Source of the DNA: Alentia gelatinosa
Taxonomy: Eukaryota > Annelida > Polychaeta > Phyllodocida > Polynoidae
Assembly: GCA_950022655.1 (NCBI GenBank)
Contig: OX465592.1
Coordinates: forward strand, 2,380,623-2,444,622
Direction: 5' to 3'
Length of the DNA stretch: 64,000 nt
Shown in pieces: positions 45,001 through 55,498 of the stretch. Position 1 is the stretch's first letter. Every line of letters begins with the position of its first letter. Both the position numbers and the translations under genes were made by a program. Below the pieces are notes generated by a model. It did not search any database. It saw only the letters and a program-made list of their open reading frames with translations, and had not been told where the DNA came from.

Positions 45001-48000
45001 AACTGTGCAAGACACCACAACTGCTGCCCAAACATCAACAATGGCAGAGACAACAACCCAAGTGGAAACCACCACTTTGGCACAGACATCGACCATTGTG
45101 GCAACCACAAGTGTGCCTGAAACAACGACTGTCATGGAAACAAGCACAGTGCCTGCCACAACCACTGAGCAACAGACATCCACTGTAGAGGAAACAACCA
45201 CTGATCAGCAAACGACCACTGTAGCACCCACCACATTGCAGGACACAACTACTGGTGCAGGAACGACAACAGTGGAACAGACAAGTACACAAATGGAATC
45301 GACCACTTTGGCACTGACTTCAACAGTTGTTGCAAGCACAAGTGGGCCTCAGACAACTACCGATGTGGAAACAAGCACAGTGCCTGCCACAACAAGTGAA
45401 CCACAGACATCCACTGTCCAAGAAACAACCACTTTGGCTGCAACAACTGTGCAAGACACCACAACTGCTGCCCAAACATCAACAATGGAAGAGACAACAA
45501 CCCAAGTGGAAACCACCACTTTGGCACAGACATCGACCATTGTGGCAACAACAAGTGTGCCTGAAACAACGACTGTCATGGAAACAAGCACAGTGCCTGC
45601 CACAACCACTGAGCAACAGACATCCACTGTAGAGGAAACAACCACTGATCAGCAAACGACCACTGTAGCACCCACCACATTGCAGGACACAACTACTGGT
45701 GCAGGAACGACAACAGTGGAACAGACAAGTACACAAATGGAATCGACCACTTTGCCACTGACTTCAACAGTTGTTGCAAGCACAAGTGGGCCTCAGATAA
45801 CTACCGATGTGGAAACAAGCACAGTGCCTGCCACAACAAGTGAACCACAGACATCCACTGTCCAAGAAACAACCACTTTGGCTGTCACAACTGTGCAAGA
45901 TACCTCAACTGCTGCCCAAACATCAACAGTGGCAGAGACAACAACCCAAGTGGAAACCATCACTTTGGGACAGACATCGACCATTGTGGCAACCACAAGT
46001 GTGCCTGAAACAACTACTGTCATGGAAACAAGCACAGTGCCTGCCACAACCACTGAGCAACAGACATCCACTGTAGAGGAAACAACCACTGATCAGCAAA
46101 CGACCACTGTAGCACCCACCACATTGCAGGACACAACTACTGGTGCAGGAACGACAACAGTGGAACAGACAAGTACACAAATGGAATCGACCACTTTGGC
46201 ACTGACTTCAACAGTTGTTGCAAGCACAAGTGGGCCTCAGACAACTACCGATGTGGAAACAAGCACAGTGCCTGCCACAACAAGTGAACCACAGACATCC
46301 ACTGTCCAAGAAACAACCACTTTGGCTGCAACAACTGTGCAAGACACCACAACTGCTGCCCAAACATCAACAATGGAAGAGACAACAACCCAAGTGGAAA
46401 CCACCACTTTGGCACAGACATCGACCATTGTGGCAACAACAAGTGTGCCTGAAACAACGACTGTCATGGAAACAAGCACAGTGCCTGCCACAACCACTGA
46501 GCAACAGACATCCACTGTAGAGGAAACAACCACTGATCAGCAAACGACCACTGTAGCACCCACCACATTGCAGGACACAACTACTGGTGCAGGAACGACA
46601 ACAGTGGAACAGACAAGTACACAAATGGAATCGACCACTTTGCCACTGACTTCAACAGTTGTTGCAAGCACAAGTGGGCCTCAGATAACTACCGATGTGG
46701 AAACAAGCACAGTGCCTGCCACAACAAGTGAACCACAGACATCCACTGTCCAAGAAACAACCACTTTGGCTGCAACAACTGTGCAAGACACCACAACTGC
46801 TGCCCAAACATCAACAATGGCAGAGACAACAACCCAAGTGGAAACCACCACTTTGGCACAGACAACGACCATTGTGGCAACCACAAGTGTCCCTGAAACA
46901 GCGACTGTCATGGAAACAAGCACAGTGCCTGCCACAACCACTGAGCAACAGACATCCACTGTAGAGGAAACAACCACTGATCAGCAAACGACCACTGTAG
47001 CACCCACCACATTGCAGGACACAACTACTGGTGCAGGAACGACAACAGTGGAACAGACAAGTACACAAATGGAATCGACCACTTTTCCACTGACTTCAAC
47101 AGTTGTTGCAGGCACAAGTGGGCCTCAGACAACTACCGATGTGGAAACAAGCACAGTGCCTGCAACAACAAGTGAACCACAGACATCCACTGTCCAAGAA
47201 ACAACCACTTTGGCTGCAACAACTGTGCAAGACACCACAACTGCTGCCCAAACATCAACAATGGCAGAGACAACAACCCAAGTGGAAACCACCACTTTGG
47301 CACAGACATCGACCATTGTGTCAACCACAAGTGTGCCTGAAACAACGACTGTCATGGAAACAAGCACGGTGCCTGCCACAACCACTGAGCAACAGACATC
47401 CACTGTAGAGGAAACAACCACTGATCAGCAAACGACCACTGTAGCACCCACCACATTGCAGGACACAACTACTGGTGCAGGAACGACAACAGTGGAACAG
47501 ACAAGTACACAAATGGAATCGACCACTTTGCCACTGACTTCAACAGTTGTTGCAAGTACAAGTGGGCCTCAGACAACTACCGATGTGGAAACAAGCACAG
47601 TGCCTGCCACAACAAGTGAACCACAGACATCCACTGTCCAAGAAACGACCACTTTGGCTGTCACAACTGTGCAAGACACCTCAACTGCTGCCCAAACATC
47701 AACAGTGGCAGAGACAACAACCCAAGTGGAAACCATCACTTTGGCACAGACATCGACCATTGTGGCAACCACAAGTGTGCCTGAAACAACGACTGTCATG
47801 GAAACAAGCACAGTGCCTGCCACAACCACTGAGCAACAGACATCCACTGTAGAGGAAACAACCACTGATCAGCAAACGACCACTGTAGCACCCACCACAT
47901 TGCAGGACACAACTACTGGTGCAGGAACGACAACAGTGGAACAGACAAGTACACAAATGGAATCGACCACTTTGGCACTGACTTCAACAGTTGTTGCAAG

Positions 48001-51000
48001 CACAAGTGGGCCTCAGACAACTACCGATGTGGAAACAAGCACAGTGCCTGCCACAACAAGTGAACCACAGACATCCACTGTCCAAGAAACAACCACTTTG
48101 GCTGCAACAACTGTGCAAGACACCACAACTGCTGCCCAAACATCAACAATGGAAGAGACAACAACCCAAGTGGAAACCACCACTTTGGCACAGACATCGA
48201 CCATTGTGGCAACAACAAGTGTGCCTGAAACAACGACTGTCATGGAAACAAGCACAGTGCCTGCCACAACCACTGAGCAACAGACATCCACTGTAGAGGA
48301 AACAACCACTGATCAGCAAACGACCACTGTAGCACCCACCACATTGCAGGACACAACTACTGGTGCAGGAACGACAACAGTGGAACAGACAAGTACACAA
48401 ATGGAATCGACCACTTTGCCACTGACTTCAACAGTTGTTGCAAGCACAAGTGGGCCTCAGATAACTACCGATGTGGAAACAAGCACAGTGCCTGCCACAA
48501 CAAGTGAACCACAGACATCCACTGTCCAAGAAACAACCACTTTGGCTGTCACAACTGTGCAAGATACCTCAACTGCTGCCCAAACATCAACAGTGGCAGA
48601 GACAACAACCCAAGTGGAAACCATCACTTTGGGACAGACATCGACCATTGTGGCAACCACAAGTGTGCCTGAAACAACTACTGTCATGGAAACAAGCACA
48701 GTGCCTGCCACAACCACTGAGCAACAGACATCCACTGTAGAGGAAACAACCACTGATCAGCAAACGACCACTGTAGCACCCACCACATTGCAGGACACAA
48801 CTACTGGTGCAGGAACGACAACAGTGGAACAGACAAGTACACAAATGGAATCGACCACTTTGCCACTGACTTCAACAGTTGTTGCAAGCACAAGTGGGCC
48901 TCAGACAACTACCGATGTGGAAACAAGCACAATGACTGCCACAACAAGCGGACCACAGACATCCACTGTCAAAGAAACAGCCACTTTGTCTGCAACAACT
49001 GTGCAAGACACCACAACTGCTGCCCAAACATCAACAATGGCAGAGACAACCCAAGTGGAAACCACCACTTTGGCACAGACATCGACCATTGTGGCAACCA
49101 CAAGTGTGCCTGAAACAACGACTGTCATGGAAACAAGCACAGTGCCTGCCACAACCACTGAGCAACAGACATCCACTGTAGAGGAAACAACCACTGATCA
49201 GCAAACGACCACTGTAGCACCCACCACATTGCAGGACACAACTACTGGTGCAGGAACGACAACAGTGGAACAGACAAGTACACAAATGGAATCGACCACT
49301 TTGCCACTGACTTCAACAGTTGTTGCAAGCACAAGTGGGCCTCAGACAACTACCGATGTGGAAACCAGCACAGTGCCTGCCACAACAAGTGAACCACAGA
49401 CATCCACTGTCCAAGAAACAGCCACTTTGTCTGCAACAACTGTGCAAGACACCACAACTGCTGCCCAAACATCAACAATGGAAGAGACAACAACCCAAGT
49501 GGAAACCACCACTTTGGCACAGACATCGACCATTGTGGCAACCACAAGTGTGCCTGAAACAACGACTGTCATGGAAACAAGCACAGTGCCTGCCACAACC
49601 ACTGAGCAACAGACATCCACTGTAGAGGAAACAACCACTGATCAGCAAACGACCACTGTAGCACCCACCACATTGCAGGACACAACTACTGGTGCAGGAA
49701 CGACAACAGTGGAACAGACAAGTACACAAATGGAATCGACCACTTTGGCACTGACTTCAACAGTTGTTGCAAGCACAAGTGGGCCTCAGACAACTACCGA
49801 TGTGGAAACAAGCACAGTGCCTGCCACAACAAGTGAACCACAGACATCCACTGTCCAAGAAACAACCACTTTGGCTGCAACAACTGTGCAAGACACCACA
49901 ACTGCTGCCCAAACATCAACAATGGAAGAGACAACAACCCAAGTGGAAACCACCACTTTGGCACAGACATCGACCATTGTGGCAACAACAAGTGTGCCTG
50001 AAACAACGACTGTCATGGAAACAAGCACAGTGCCTGCCACAACCACTGAGCAACAGACATCCACTGTAGAGGAAACAACCACTGATCAGCAAACGACCAC
50101 TGTAGCACCCACCACATTGCAGGACACAACTACTGGTGCAGGAACGACAACAGTGGAACAGACAAGTACACAAATGGAATCGACCACTTTGCCACTGACT
50201 TCAACAGTTGTTGCAAGCACAAGTGGGCCTCAGATAACTACCGATGTGGAAACAAGCACAGTGCCTGCCACAACAAGTGAACCACAGACATCCACTGTCC
50301 AAGAAACAACCACTTTGGCTGCAACAACTGTGCAAGACACCACAACTGCTGCCCAAACATCAACAATGGCAGAGACAACAACCCAAGTGGAAACCACCAC
50401 TTTGGCACAGACAACGACCATTGTGGCAACCACAAGTGTCCCTGAAACAGCGACTGTCATGGAAACAAGCACAGTGCCTGCCACAACCACTGAGCAACAG
50501 ACATCCACTGTAGAGGAAACAACCACTGATCAGCAAACGACCACTGTAGCACCCACCACATTGCAGGACACAACTACTGGTGCAGGAACGACAACAGTGG
50601 AACAGACAAGTACACAAATGGAATCGACCACTTTGCCACTGACTTCAACAGTTGTTGCAGGCACAAGTGGGCCTCAGACAACTACCGATGTGGAAACAAG
50701 CACAGTGCCTGCCACAACAAGTGAACCACAGACATCCACTGTCCAAGAAACAACCACTTTGGCTGCAACAACTGTGCAAGACACCACAACTGCTGCCCAA
50801 ACATCAACAATGGCAGAGACAACAACCCAAGTGGAAACCACCACTTTGGCACAGACATCGACCATTGTGGCAACCACAAGTGTGCCTGAAACAACGACTG
50901 TCATGGAAACAAGCACGGTGCCTGCCACAACCACTGAGCAACAGACATCCACTGTAGAGGAAACAACCACTGATCAGCAAACGACCACTGTAGCACCCAC

Positions 51001-53900
51001 CACATTGCAGGACACAACTACTGGTGCAGGAACGACAACAGTGGAACAGACAAGTACACAAATGGAATCGACCACTTTGCCACTGACTTCAACAGTTGTT
51101 GCAAGTACAAGTGGGCCTCAGACAACTACCGATGTGGAAACAAGCACAGTGCCTGCCACAACAAGTGAACCACAGACATCCACTGTCCAAGAAACAACCA
51201 CTTTGGCTGTCACAACTGTGCAAGACACCTCAACTGCTGCCCAAACATCAACAGTGGCAGAGACAACAACCCAAGTGGAAACCATCACTTTGGCACAGAC
51301 ATCGACCATTGTGGCAACCACAAGTGTGCCTGAAACAACGACTGTCATGGAAACAAGCACAGTGCCTGCCACAACCACTGAGCAACAGACATCCACTGTA
51401 GAGGAAACAACCACTGATCAGCAAACGACCACTGTAGCACCCACCACATTGCAGGACACAACTACTGGTGCAGGAACGACAACAGTGGAACAAACAAGTA
51501 CACAAATGGAATCGACCACTTTGGCACTGACTTCAACAGTTGTTGCAAGCACAAGTGGGCCTCAGACAACTACCGATGTGGAAACAAGCACAGTGCCTGC
51601 CACAACAAGTGAACCACAGACATCCACTGTCCAAGAAACAACCACTTTGGCTGCAACAACTGTGCAAGACACCACAACTGCTGCCCAAACATCAACAATG
51701 GAAGAGACAACAACCCAAGTGGAAACCACCACTTTGGCACAGACATCGACCATTGTGGCAACAACAAGTGTGCCTGAAACAACGACTGTCATGGAAACAA
51801 GCACAGTGCCTGCCACAACCACTGAGCAACAGACATCCACTGTAGAGGAAACAACCACTGATCAGCAAACGACCACTGTAGCACCCACCACATTGCAGGA
51901 CACAACTACTGGTGCAGGAACGACAACAGTGGAACAGACAAGTACACAAATGGAATCGACCACTTTGCCACTGACTTCAACAGTTGTTGCAAGCACAAGT
52001 GGGCCTCAGATAACTACCGATGTGGAAACAAGCACAGTGCCTGCCACAACAAGTGAACCACAGACATCCACTGTCCAAGAAACAACCACTTTGGCTGTCA
52101 CAACTGTGCAAGATACCTCAACTGCTGCCCAAACATCAACAGTGGCAGAGACAACAACCCAAGTGGAAACCATCACTTTGGGACAGACATCGACCATTGT
52201 GGCAACCACAAGTGTGCCTGAAACAACTACTGTCATGGAAACAAGCACAGTGCCTGCCACAACCACTGAGCAACAGACATCCACTGTAGAGGAAACAACC
52301 ACTGATCAGCAAACGACCACTGTAGCACCCACCACATTGCAGGACACAACTACTGGTGCAGGAACGACAACAGTGGAACAGACAAGTACACAAATGGAAT
52401 CGACCACTTTGCCACTGACTTCAACAGTTGTTGCAAGCACAAGTGGGCCTCAGACAACTACCGATGTGGAAACAAGCACAATGACTGCCACAACAAGCGG
52501 ACCACAGACATCCACTGTCAAAGAAACAGCCACTTTGTCTGCAACAACTGTGCAAGACACCACAACTGCTGCCCAAACATCAACAATGGCAGAGACAACA
52601 ACCCAAGTGGAAACCACCACTTTGGCACAGACATCGACCATTGTGGCAACCACAAGTGTGCCTGAAACAACGACTGTCATGGAAACAAGCACAGTGCCTG
52701 CCACAACCACTGAGCAACAGACATCCACTGTAGAGGAAACAACCACTGATCAGCAAACGACCACTGTAGCACCCACCACATTGCAGGACACAACTACTGG
52801 TGCAGGAACGACAACAGTGGAACAGACAAGTACACAAATGGAATCGACCACTTTGCCACTGACTTCAACAGTTGTTGCAAGCACAAGTGGGCCTCAGACA
52901 ACTACCGATGTGGAAACCAGCACAGTGCCTGCCACAACAAGTGAACCACAGACATCCACTGTCCAAGAAACAGCCACTTTGTCTGCAACAACTGTGCAAG
53001 ACACCACAACTGCTGCCCAAACATCAACAATGGCAGAGACAACAACCCAAGTGGAAACCACCACTTTGGCACAGACATCGACCATTGTGGCAACCACAAG
53101 TGTGCCTGAAACAACGACTGTCATGGAAACAAGCACAGTGCCTGCCACAACCACTGAGCAACAGACATCCACTGTAGAGGAAACAACCACTGATCAGCAA
53201 ACGACCACTGTAGCACCCACCACATTGCAGGACACAACTACTGGTGCAGGAACGACAACAGTGGAACAGACAAGTACACAAATGGAATCGACCACTTTGG
53301 CACTGACTTCAACAGTTGTTGCAAGCACAAGTGGGCCTCAGACAACTACCGATGTGGAAACAAGCACAGTGCCTGCCACAACAAGTGAACCACAGACATC
53401 CACTGTCCAAGAAACAACCCTTTTGGCTGCAACAACTGTGCAAGACACCACAACTGCTGCCCAAACATCAACAATGGAAGAGACAACAACCCAAGTGGAA
53501 ACCACCACTTTGGCACAGACATCGACCATTGTGGCAACAACAAGTGTGCCTGAAACAACGACTGTCATGGAAACAAGCACAGTGCCTGCCACAACCACTG
53601 AGCAACAGACATCCACTGTAGAGGAAACAACCACTGATCAGCAAACGACCACTGTAGCACCCACCACATTGCAGGACACAACTACTGGTGCAGGAACGAC
53701 AACAGTGGAACAGACAAGTACACAAATGGAATCGACCACTTTGCCACTGACTTCAACAGTTGTTGCAAGCACAAGTGGGCCTCAGACAACTACCGATGTG
53801 GAAACAAGCACAGTGCCTGCCACAACAAGTGAACCACAGACATCCACTCTCCAAGAAACAACCACTTTGGCTGCAGCAACTGTGCAAGACACGACAACTG
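1..53900 (+). CDS. Giant mucin-like Thr-rich repeat protein, repeat exon 1 (5' partial)
   Basis: One open frame (codons beginning at base 2) runs from the left edge to base 53900, about 17,966 codons without a stop. The ATG at 11 is not a start: the codons before it (S-T-Q) match the end of every repeat unit, so the exon continues to the left. The product is 121 full copies of a 148-residue unit. By my count the consensus unit has about 60 Thr, 13 Ser and 7 Pro, with 16 Asp/Glu, no Lys or Arg, and no Cys, Phe, Tyr or Trp. That composition fits a PTS (mucin) domain: a secreted or surface-exposed, densely O-glycosylated, extended polyanion. The exon ends in a truncated unit at a donor, G|GTAATG, leaving a phase-1 intron. 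Reading past the donor gives about ten unrelated residues and a TAA at 53930-53932. No signal peptide or globular domain is visible in this part. The mucin-like identity is firm; the specific gene is not recognised. Confidence 0.9.
455..3118 (+). repeat. Higher-order repeat: 3-unit block twice (units 2-4 and 5-7)
   Basis: The order of diagnostic variants repeats every three units. Units 2 and 5 carry SSMTATT with TPDQQ. Units 3 and 6 carry STMTATT (MEE in unit 3, MAE in unit 6). Units 4 and 7 carry SRVPATTSEA with SILEE. The copies are 455-1786 and 1787-3118. This points to duplication of a 1,332 bp block rather than independent substitutions. Confidence 0.8.
2675..6670 (+). repeat. Higher-order repeat: 5-unit period (units 7-10 and 12-15)
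   Basis: Units 7 and 12 share SRVPATTSEA/SILEE. Units 8 and 13 share STMTATT with MAE. Units 9 and 14 share STMTATT with MEE and the silent change gtagaacag. Units 10 and 15 share STVPATT. The spacing is 2,220 bp, five units. Units 10 and 15 differ downstream: TPDQQ in unit 10, ETMTVME in unit 15. The block overlaps the preceding 3-unit repeat, showing successive rounds of block duplication. Confidence 0.75.
11552..20431 (+). repeat. Higher-order repeat: imperfect 9-10 unit block twice (units 27-35 and 37-46)
   Basis: An ordered set of rare variants appears twice: TTNEPQ with MEE (units 27, 37), SGSQ with AQTTT and ETATVME (28, 38), TTRAATTVQNTTIAAQ with MEIS (29, 39), LAVTTVQDTS with TVAE (31, 42), TTFMETS (32, 43), MADTTTQ with VPVTTTKQQ (33, 44), and LAAITVQ (35, 45). 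The copies are 11552-15547 and 15992-20431. Spacing is ten units for the first markers and eleven for the next ones, so a unit was gained or lost between them. Unit 35 combines the LAAITVQ of unit 45 with the ETMTVME of unit 46, as an in-register crossover would produce. Confidence 0.8.
23540..25315 (+). repeat. Higher-order repeat: 2-unit block twice (units 54-55 and 56-57)
   Basis: Units 54 and 56 both carry STIGPQ and IVAKTSVP, two rare variants. Units 55 and 57 both carry the VETITVP variant with the same silent changes (actgatgta). The copies, 23540-24427 and 24428-25315, look identical on reading, so this 888 bp duplication is among the youngest in the array. Confidence 0.85.
29312..39079 (+). 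repeat. Higher-order repeat: near-identical 11-unit block twice (units 67-77 and 78-88)
   Basis: Two 4,884 bp blocks (29312-34195 and 34196-39079) carry the same ordered variants: SGPQTSTVKE with MEE, ETMTVME, SRVPATTSEA with TTRLAQ, VEQRSTQ, STGGPQ, PVTTTKQQTSAVEE, VETITVP with VQNTTTAAQ, TTQLETTT, SGPQTSTVKE with MAE, ETATLSA, and STMTATT with MEE. The only coding difference I found is Ser to Leu near the start of unit 80 (codon 35090-35092). A shorter relative of the block, the ETMTVME to SAVEE run, also precedes it at 27092-29311 (units 62-66). High identity and exact register indicate recent unequal exchange, or possibly an assembly duplication. Confidence 0.9.
46181..53281 (+). repeat. 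Higher-order repeat: 8-unit block twice (units 105-112 and 113-120)
   Basis: The ordered variants are TLALTS with MEE; PQITT with AQTTT and ETATVME; VAGTS; LAVTT with TVAE; TLALTS; PQITT with LAVTT and TLGQ; SGPQTSTVKE; and ETATLSA. They occur at 46181-49729 and again at 49730-53281. Copy 1 is 3 bp shorter because unit 111 lacks one Thr codon. Other differences: TFPL and IVSTT only in unit 107, and MEE (unit 112) against MAE (unit 120). Unit 121 (53282-53725) starts the same series again with TLALTS. Confidence 0.88.
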
Positions 53901-54409
53901 GTAATGGACTAACTAGATTTTCATACATATAAGTATTACTACCTTTAATAACTCATTAACACCTTACACTCTTTGACCTTAACCTAACATATCTATATCA
54001 TTTAATATGCATTTATTTCTCATACATAATTTGCATTCATCATCTGTTTCTTCTAACAGCATATATTTGCATAATATAGTTCAGTAATTTTAAGTTCATC
54101 AATTGTTACATGAATTTCATACATTATTTATTTTAACAGTCTACTTTTCATTTTGAATTAAGGTATTTAAGAATTATTAGTAATCTTTACATTTGAGATG
54201 ACAACGCCATCTCCGATATTATATTTTCCCAACTTGGAGACTGTGCCAAACAGATAATTATTTTACTTTATCTCAACTAGTTGAAGAGATCTAGAATTGT
54301 AATTTTATGCTCACAGATTTTCTATCATCAATCATATTTACTAATTCTGTTGTTCATATTTTACTTATTCCCTCCTTTTTAATGGATGATTGTTCTCTTT
54401 TTAATTCAG
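53901..54409 (+). other. Intron 1 (phase 1)
   Basis: A 509 bp AT-rich intron from GTAATG to a T-rich acceptor ending attcag. The repeat pattern stops exactly at the donor. Joining base 53900 (G) to exon 2 (GT...) restores a Gly codon and keeps the frame open. Apart from the SEA-exon relic at 54186-54257 I see no coding potential in it. Confidence 0.85.
54186..54257 (+). pseudogene. Decayed copy of the third SEA exon inside intron 1
   Basis: Bases 54186-54253 align without gaps to 56559-56626 of the live exon, 56 of 68 identical by hand count. The conceptual residues keep the SEA-exon pattern: F-T-F-E-M-T against F-T-V-E-L-T, then S-P-I, Y-F and N-L-E-T against D-L-E-T. A TAA (54255-54257) follows at once, there is no matching continuation, and no acceptor matching the live exon's upstream edge is present. 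It is probably the remnant of an earlier SEA module in the same gene. Exons 2 and 3 have no clear relics nearby. Confidence 0.8.
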
Positions 54410-54486
54410 GTGTAATATCTGAAACTGGACGTTTACGTTTAACATCTGTGACCGGCGGGTTCTTGTCAGCAACATTTATAAATACA
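54410..54486 (+). CDS. SEA-like module, exon 2 (first of three)
   Basis: A 77 bp exon between a strong acceptor (tgttctctttttaattcag) and the donor ACA|GTATGT. Two bases complete the Gly codon begun in exon 1; 25 codons follow and the exon ends in phase 0. The residues, beginning VISETGRLRLTSV, leave the Thr repeat abruptly and supply the likely first beta strand (GRLRLTSV) and the start of the first helix (SATFINT) of an SEA-type fold. A longer open frame beginning at an ATG at 54307 overlaps it but starts in intron 1 and runs past the donor into intron 2; the splice signals and phase argue for the short exon. Confidence 0.75.
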
Positions 54487-54654
54487 GTATGTACATCTTA
54501 CTTTTCTTTTTCATTGATTCATACCATCTATTCCTGTATTTCAAGGTATGTTCTAAAGTTGTTGCTTTTCATAAAGCGTTAATATTTTATATCCCTCCAC
54601 TGGTCTTTCCACTGCAGCCACCAAATCTTTATTGCCAGCTGTTGTAAATTTACT

Positions 54655-54760
54655 GCCAAATCATACCACGTCCATGTGATGTGGGAAGTAAAAGAACACT
54701 CACTTAGGTAAATTTGTAGGGGGGAGATTTCAATCTAAATTCATTACATAGATTCGATCA
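54655..54760 (+). repeat. Dispersed repeat, copy A (intron 2)
   Basis: About 106 bp that matches 55392-55498 in the same orientation. Shared runs include gtgggaagtaaaa and ggtaaat, then agattt and catagattc near the right end. The two copies look like members of one old interspersed family. No coding or terminal-repeat signature identifies the element type. Confidence 0.65.
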
Positions 54761-54796
54761 CCACCATTGTGGTGTAAAAGAACTTTGAGAAAGCCT

Positions 54797-54860
54797 TTAA
54801 CCCATTCACGTCGGGTGATGCTTTCACCGGGGCTGACCGGCTGATGCCTTGAGGCATCAT
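54797..54860 (+). repeat. TTAA-flanked GC-rich palindromic segment, possible transposon end
   Basis: After TTAA comes CCCATTCACGTCGGG, then two small hairpins (GGTGA-tgctt-TCACC and GATGCC-ttga-GGCATC) in otherwise AT-rich intron. TTAA next to a CCC-starting terminus is the arrangement of piggyBac-type elements. I found no matching GGGTTAA end, so this is at most a fragment. Confidence 0.3.
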
Positions 54861-55391
54861 TTACAAAATATTCGTTTTTTAAGATGAAATTGGAAATAAT
54901 GGTTCAATAAACATGAAACTTTCACAGAATGTAGATCTATATAACATCATATTTGACATTTCGGACGAAATAGAAAATAGTATTAAATATCACGTGTCAT
55001 GTCACGTGGTACAGTCATCAAAATGTTCACAATAGGCCTATAGGCCCGGCCTCTCGTGGTAGTCATTGGCACTAGAACCCAGTTCCATGACTGTAGCCTT
55101 GCCGCGGGTGACACTGATGTTCTATTGCTATCTTCAAATAATTCTTGATTATAATAGTTGGGAACATGTACAAATGAGAAATGCTAAAGAAATACTATGT
55201 CCCTATGCTAGTTTCTATGGGAAGGCCATCTGAAGAAGGTAAGTTTTTATCTCTTGGTGTATATGGGAAACTGCTATATTTTCATGAAACCAGATGGCAG
55301 CACCAGTATCAAATTTAGTAGACACAGGGGCACATTGTAGCTACCCTTCTCCTTCATCCCCGGAACTTGTAGTCCAACTGCTATGTCAAAG

Positions 55392-55498
55392 GCCAAACCT
55401 TCTCGTACCATTTCTGGTGTGGGAAGTAAAACAGCTCTTACCTCGGTAAATGTATAGGGGTGAGATTTCTACCTACATTCCTTTCATAGATTCAATCA
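55392..55498 (+). repeat. Dispersed repeat, copy B (intron 2)
   Basis: Same-orientation relative of 54655-54760, aligned along its whole length with one or two single-base gaps. The copies are about 740 bp apart in the same intron, so this could be either a local duplication or two insertions of one family. Confidence 0.65.

Larger units (their letters stand above)
11..53900 (+). repeat. 148-residue (444 bp) tandem array, 121 full units plus a partial unit
   Basis: Each unit opens with MESTTLPLTSTVVAS, contains SGPQTTT, LAATTVQDTTTAA, TTSVPETTTVME and TTTGAGTTTVEQ, and ends TSTQ. Counting unit n from its ATG, units 1-25 start at 11+444(n-1), unit 26 is 11111-11551, units 27-91 start at 11552+444(n-27), unit 92 is 40412-40852, unit 93 starts at 40853, unit 111 is 48845-49285 and unit 112 starts at 49286. 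Units 26, 92 and 111 are 441 bp; the other 118 are 444 bp. Unit 122 (53726-53900) is cut short by the splice donor. Units differ by scattered silent and amino-acid changes. Recurrent variants include STMTATT for STVPATT, SRVPATTSEA, MEE for MAE, SILEE, KQQ for EQQ and SGPQTSTVKETATLS. Confidence 0.97.

Noticed and set aside
45..53725. About 70-101 codon open frames recurring every 444 bp in other frames and on the minus strand
   Set aside because: They are shadows of the repeat: the unit is a multiple of three, so chance open frames recur in each copy and end at the same stop. Their Cys/Trp/His-rich residues are a by-product of the Thr codons.
53933..54180. Possible relics of SEA exons 2 and 3 before the exon-4 relic
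   Set aside because: Only a weak match to the end of exon 3 near 54155-54175, not above what AT-rich sequence gives by chance.
54307..54582. 91-codon open frame beginning with ATG in intron 1
   Set aside because: Only its middle part (54410-54486) is supported by splice sites, phase and SEA-like residues. The ends are hydrophobic AT-rich intron.
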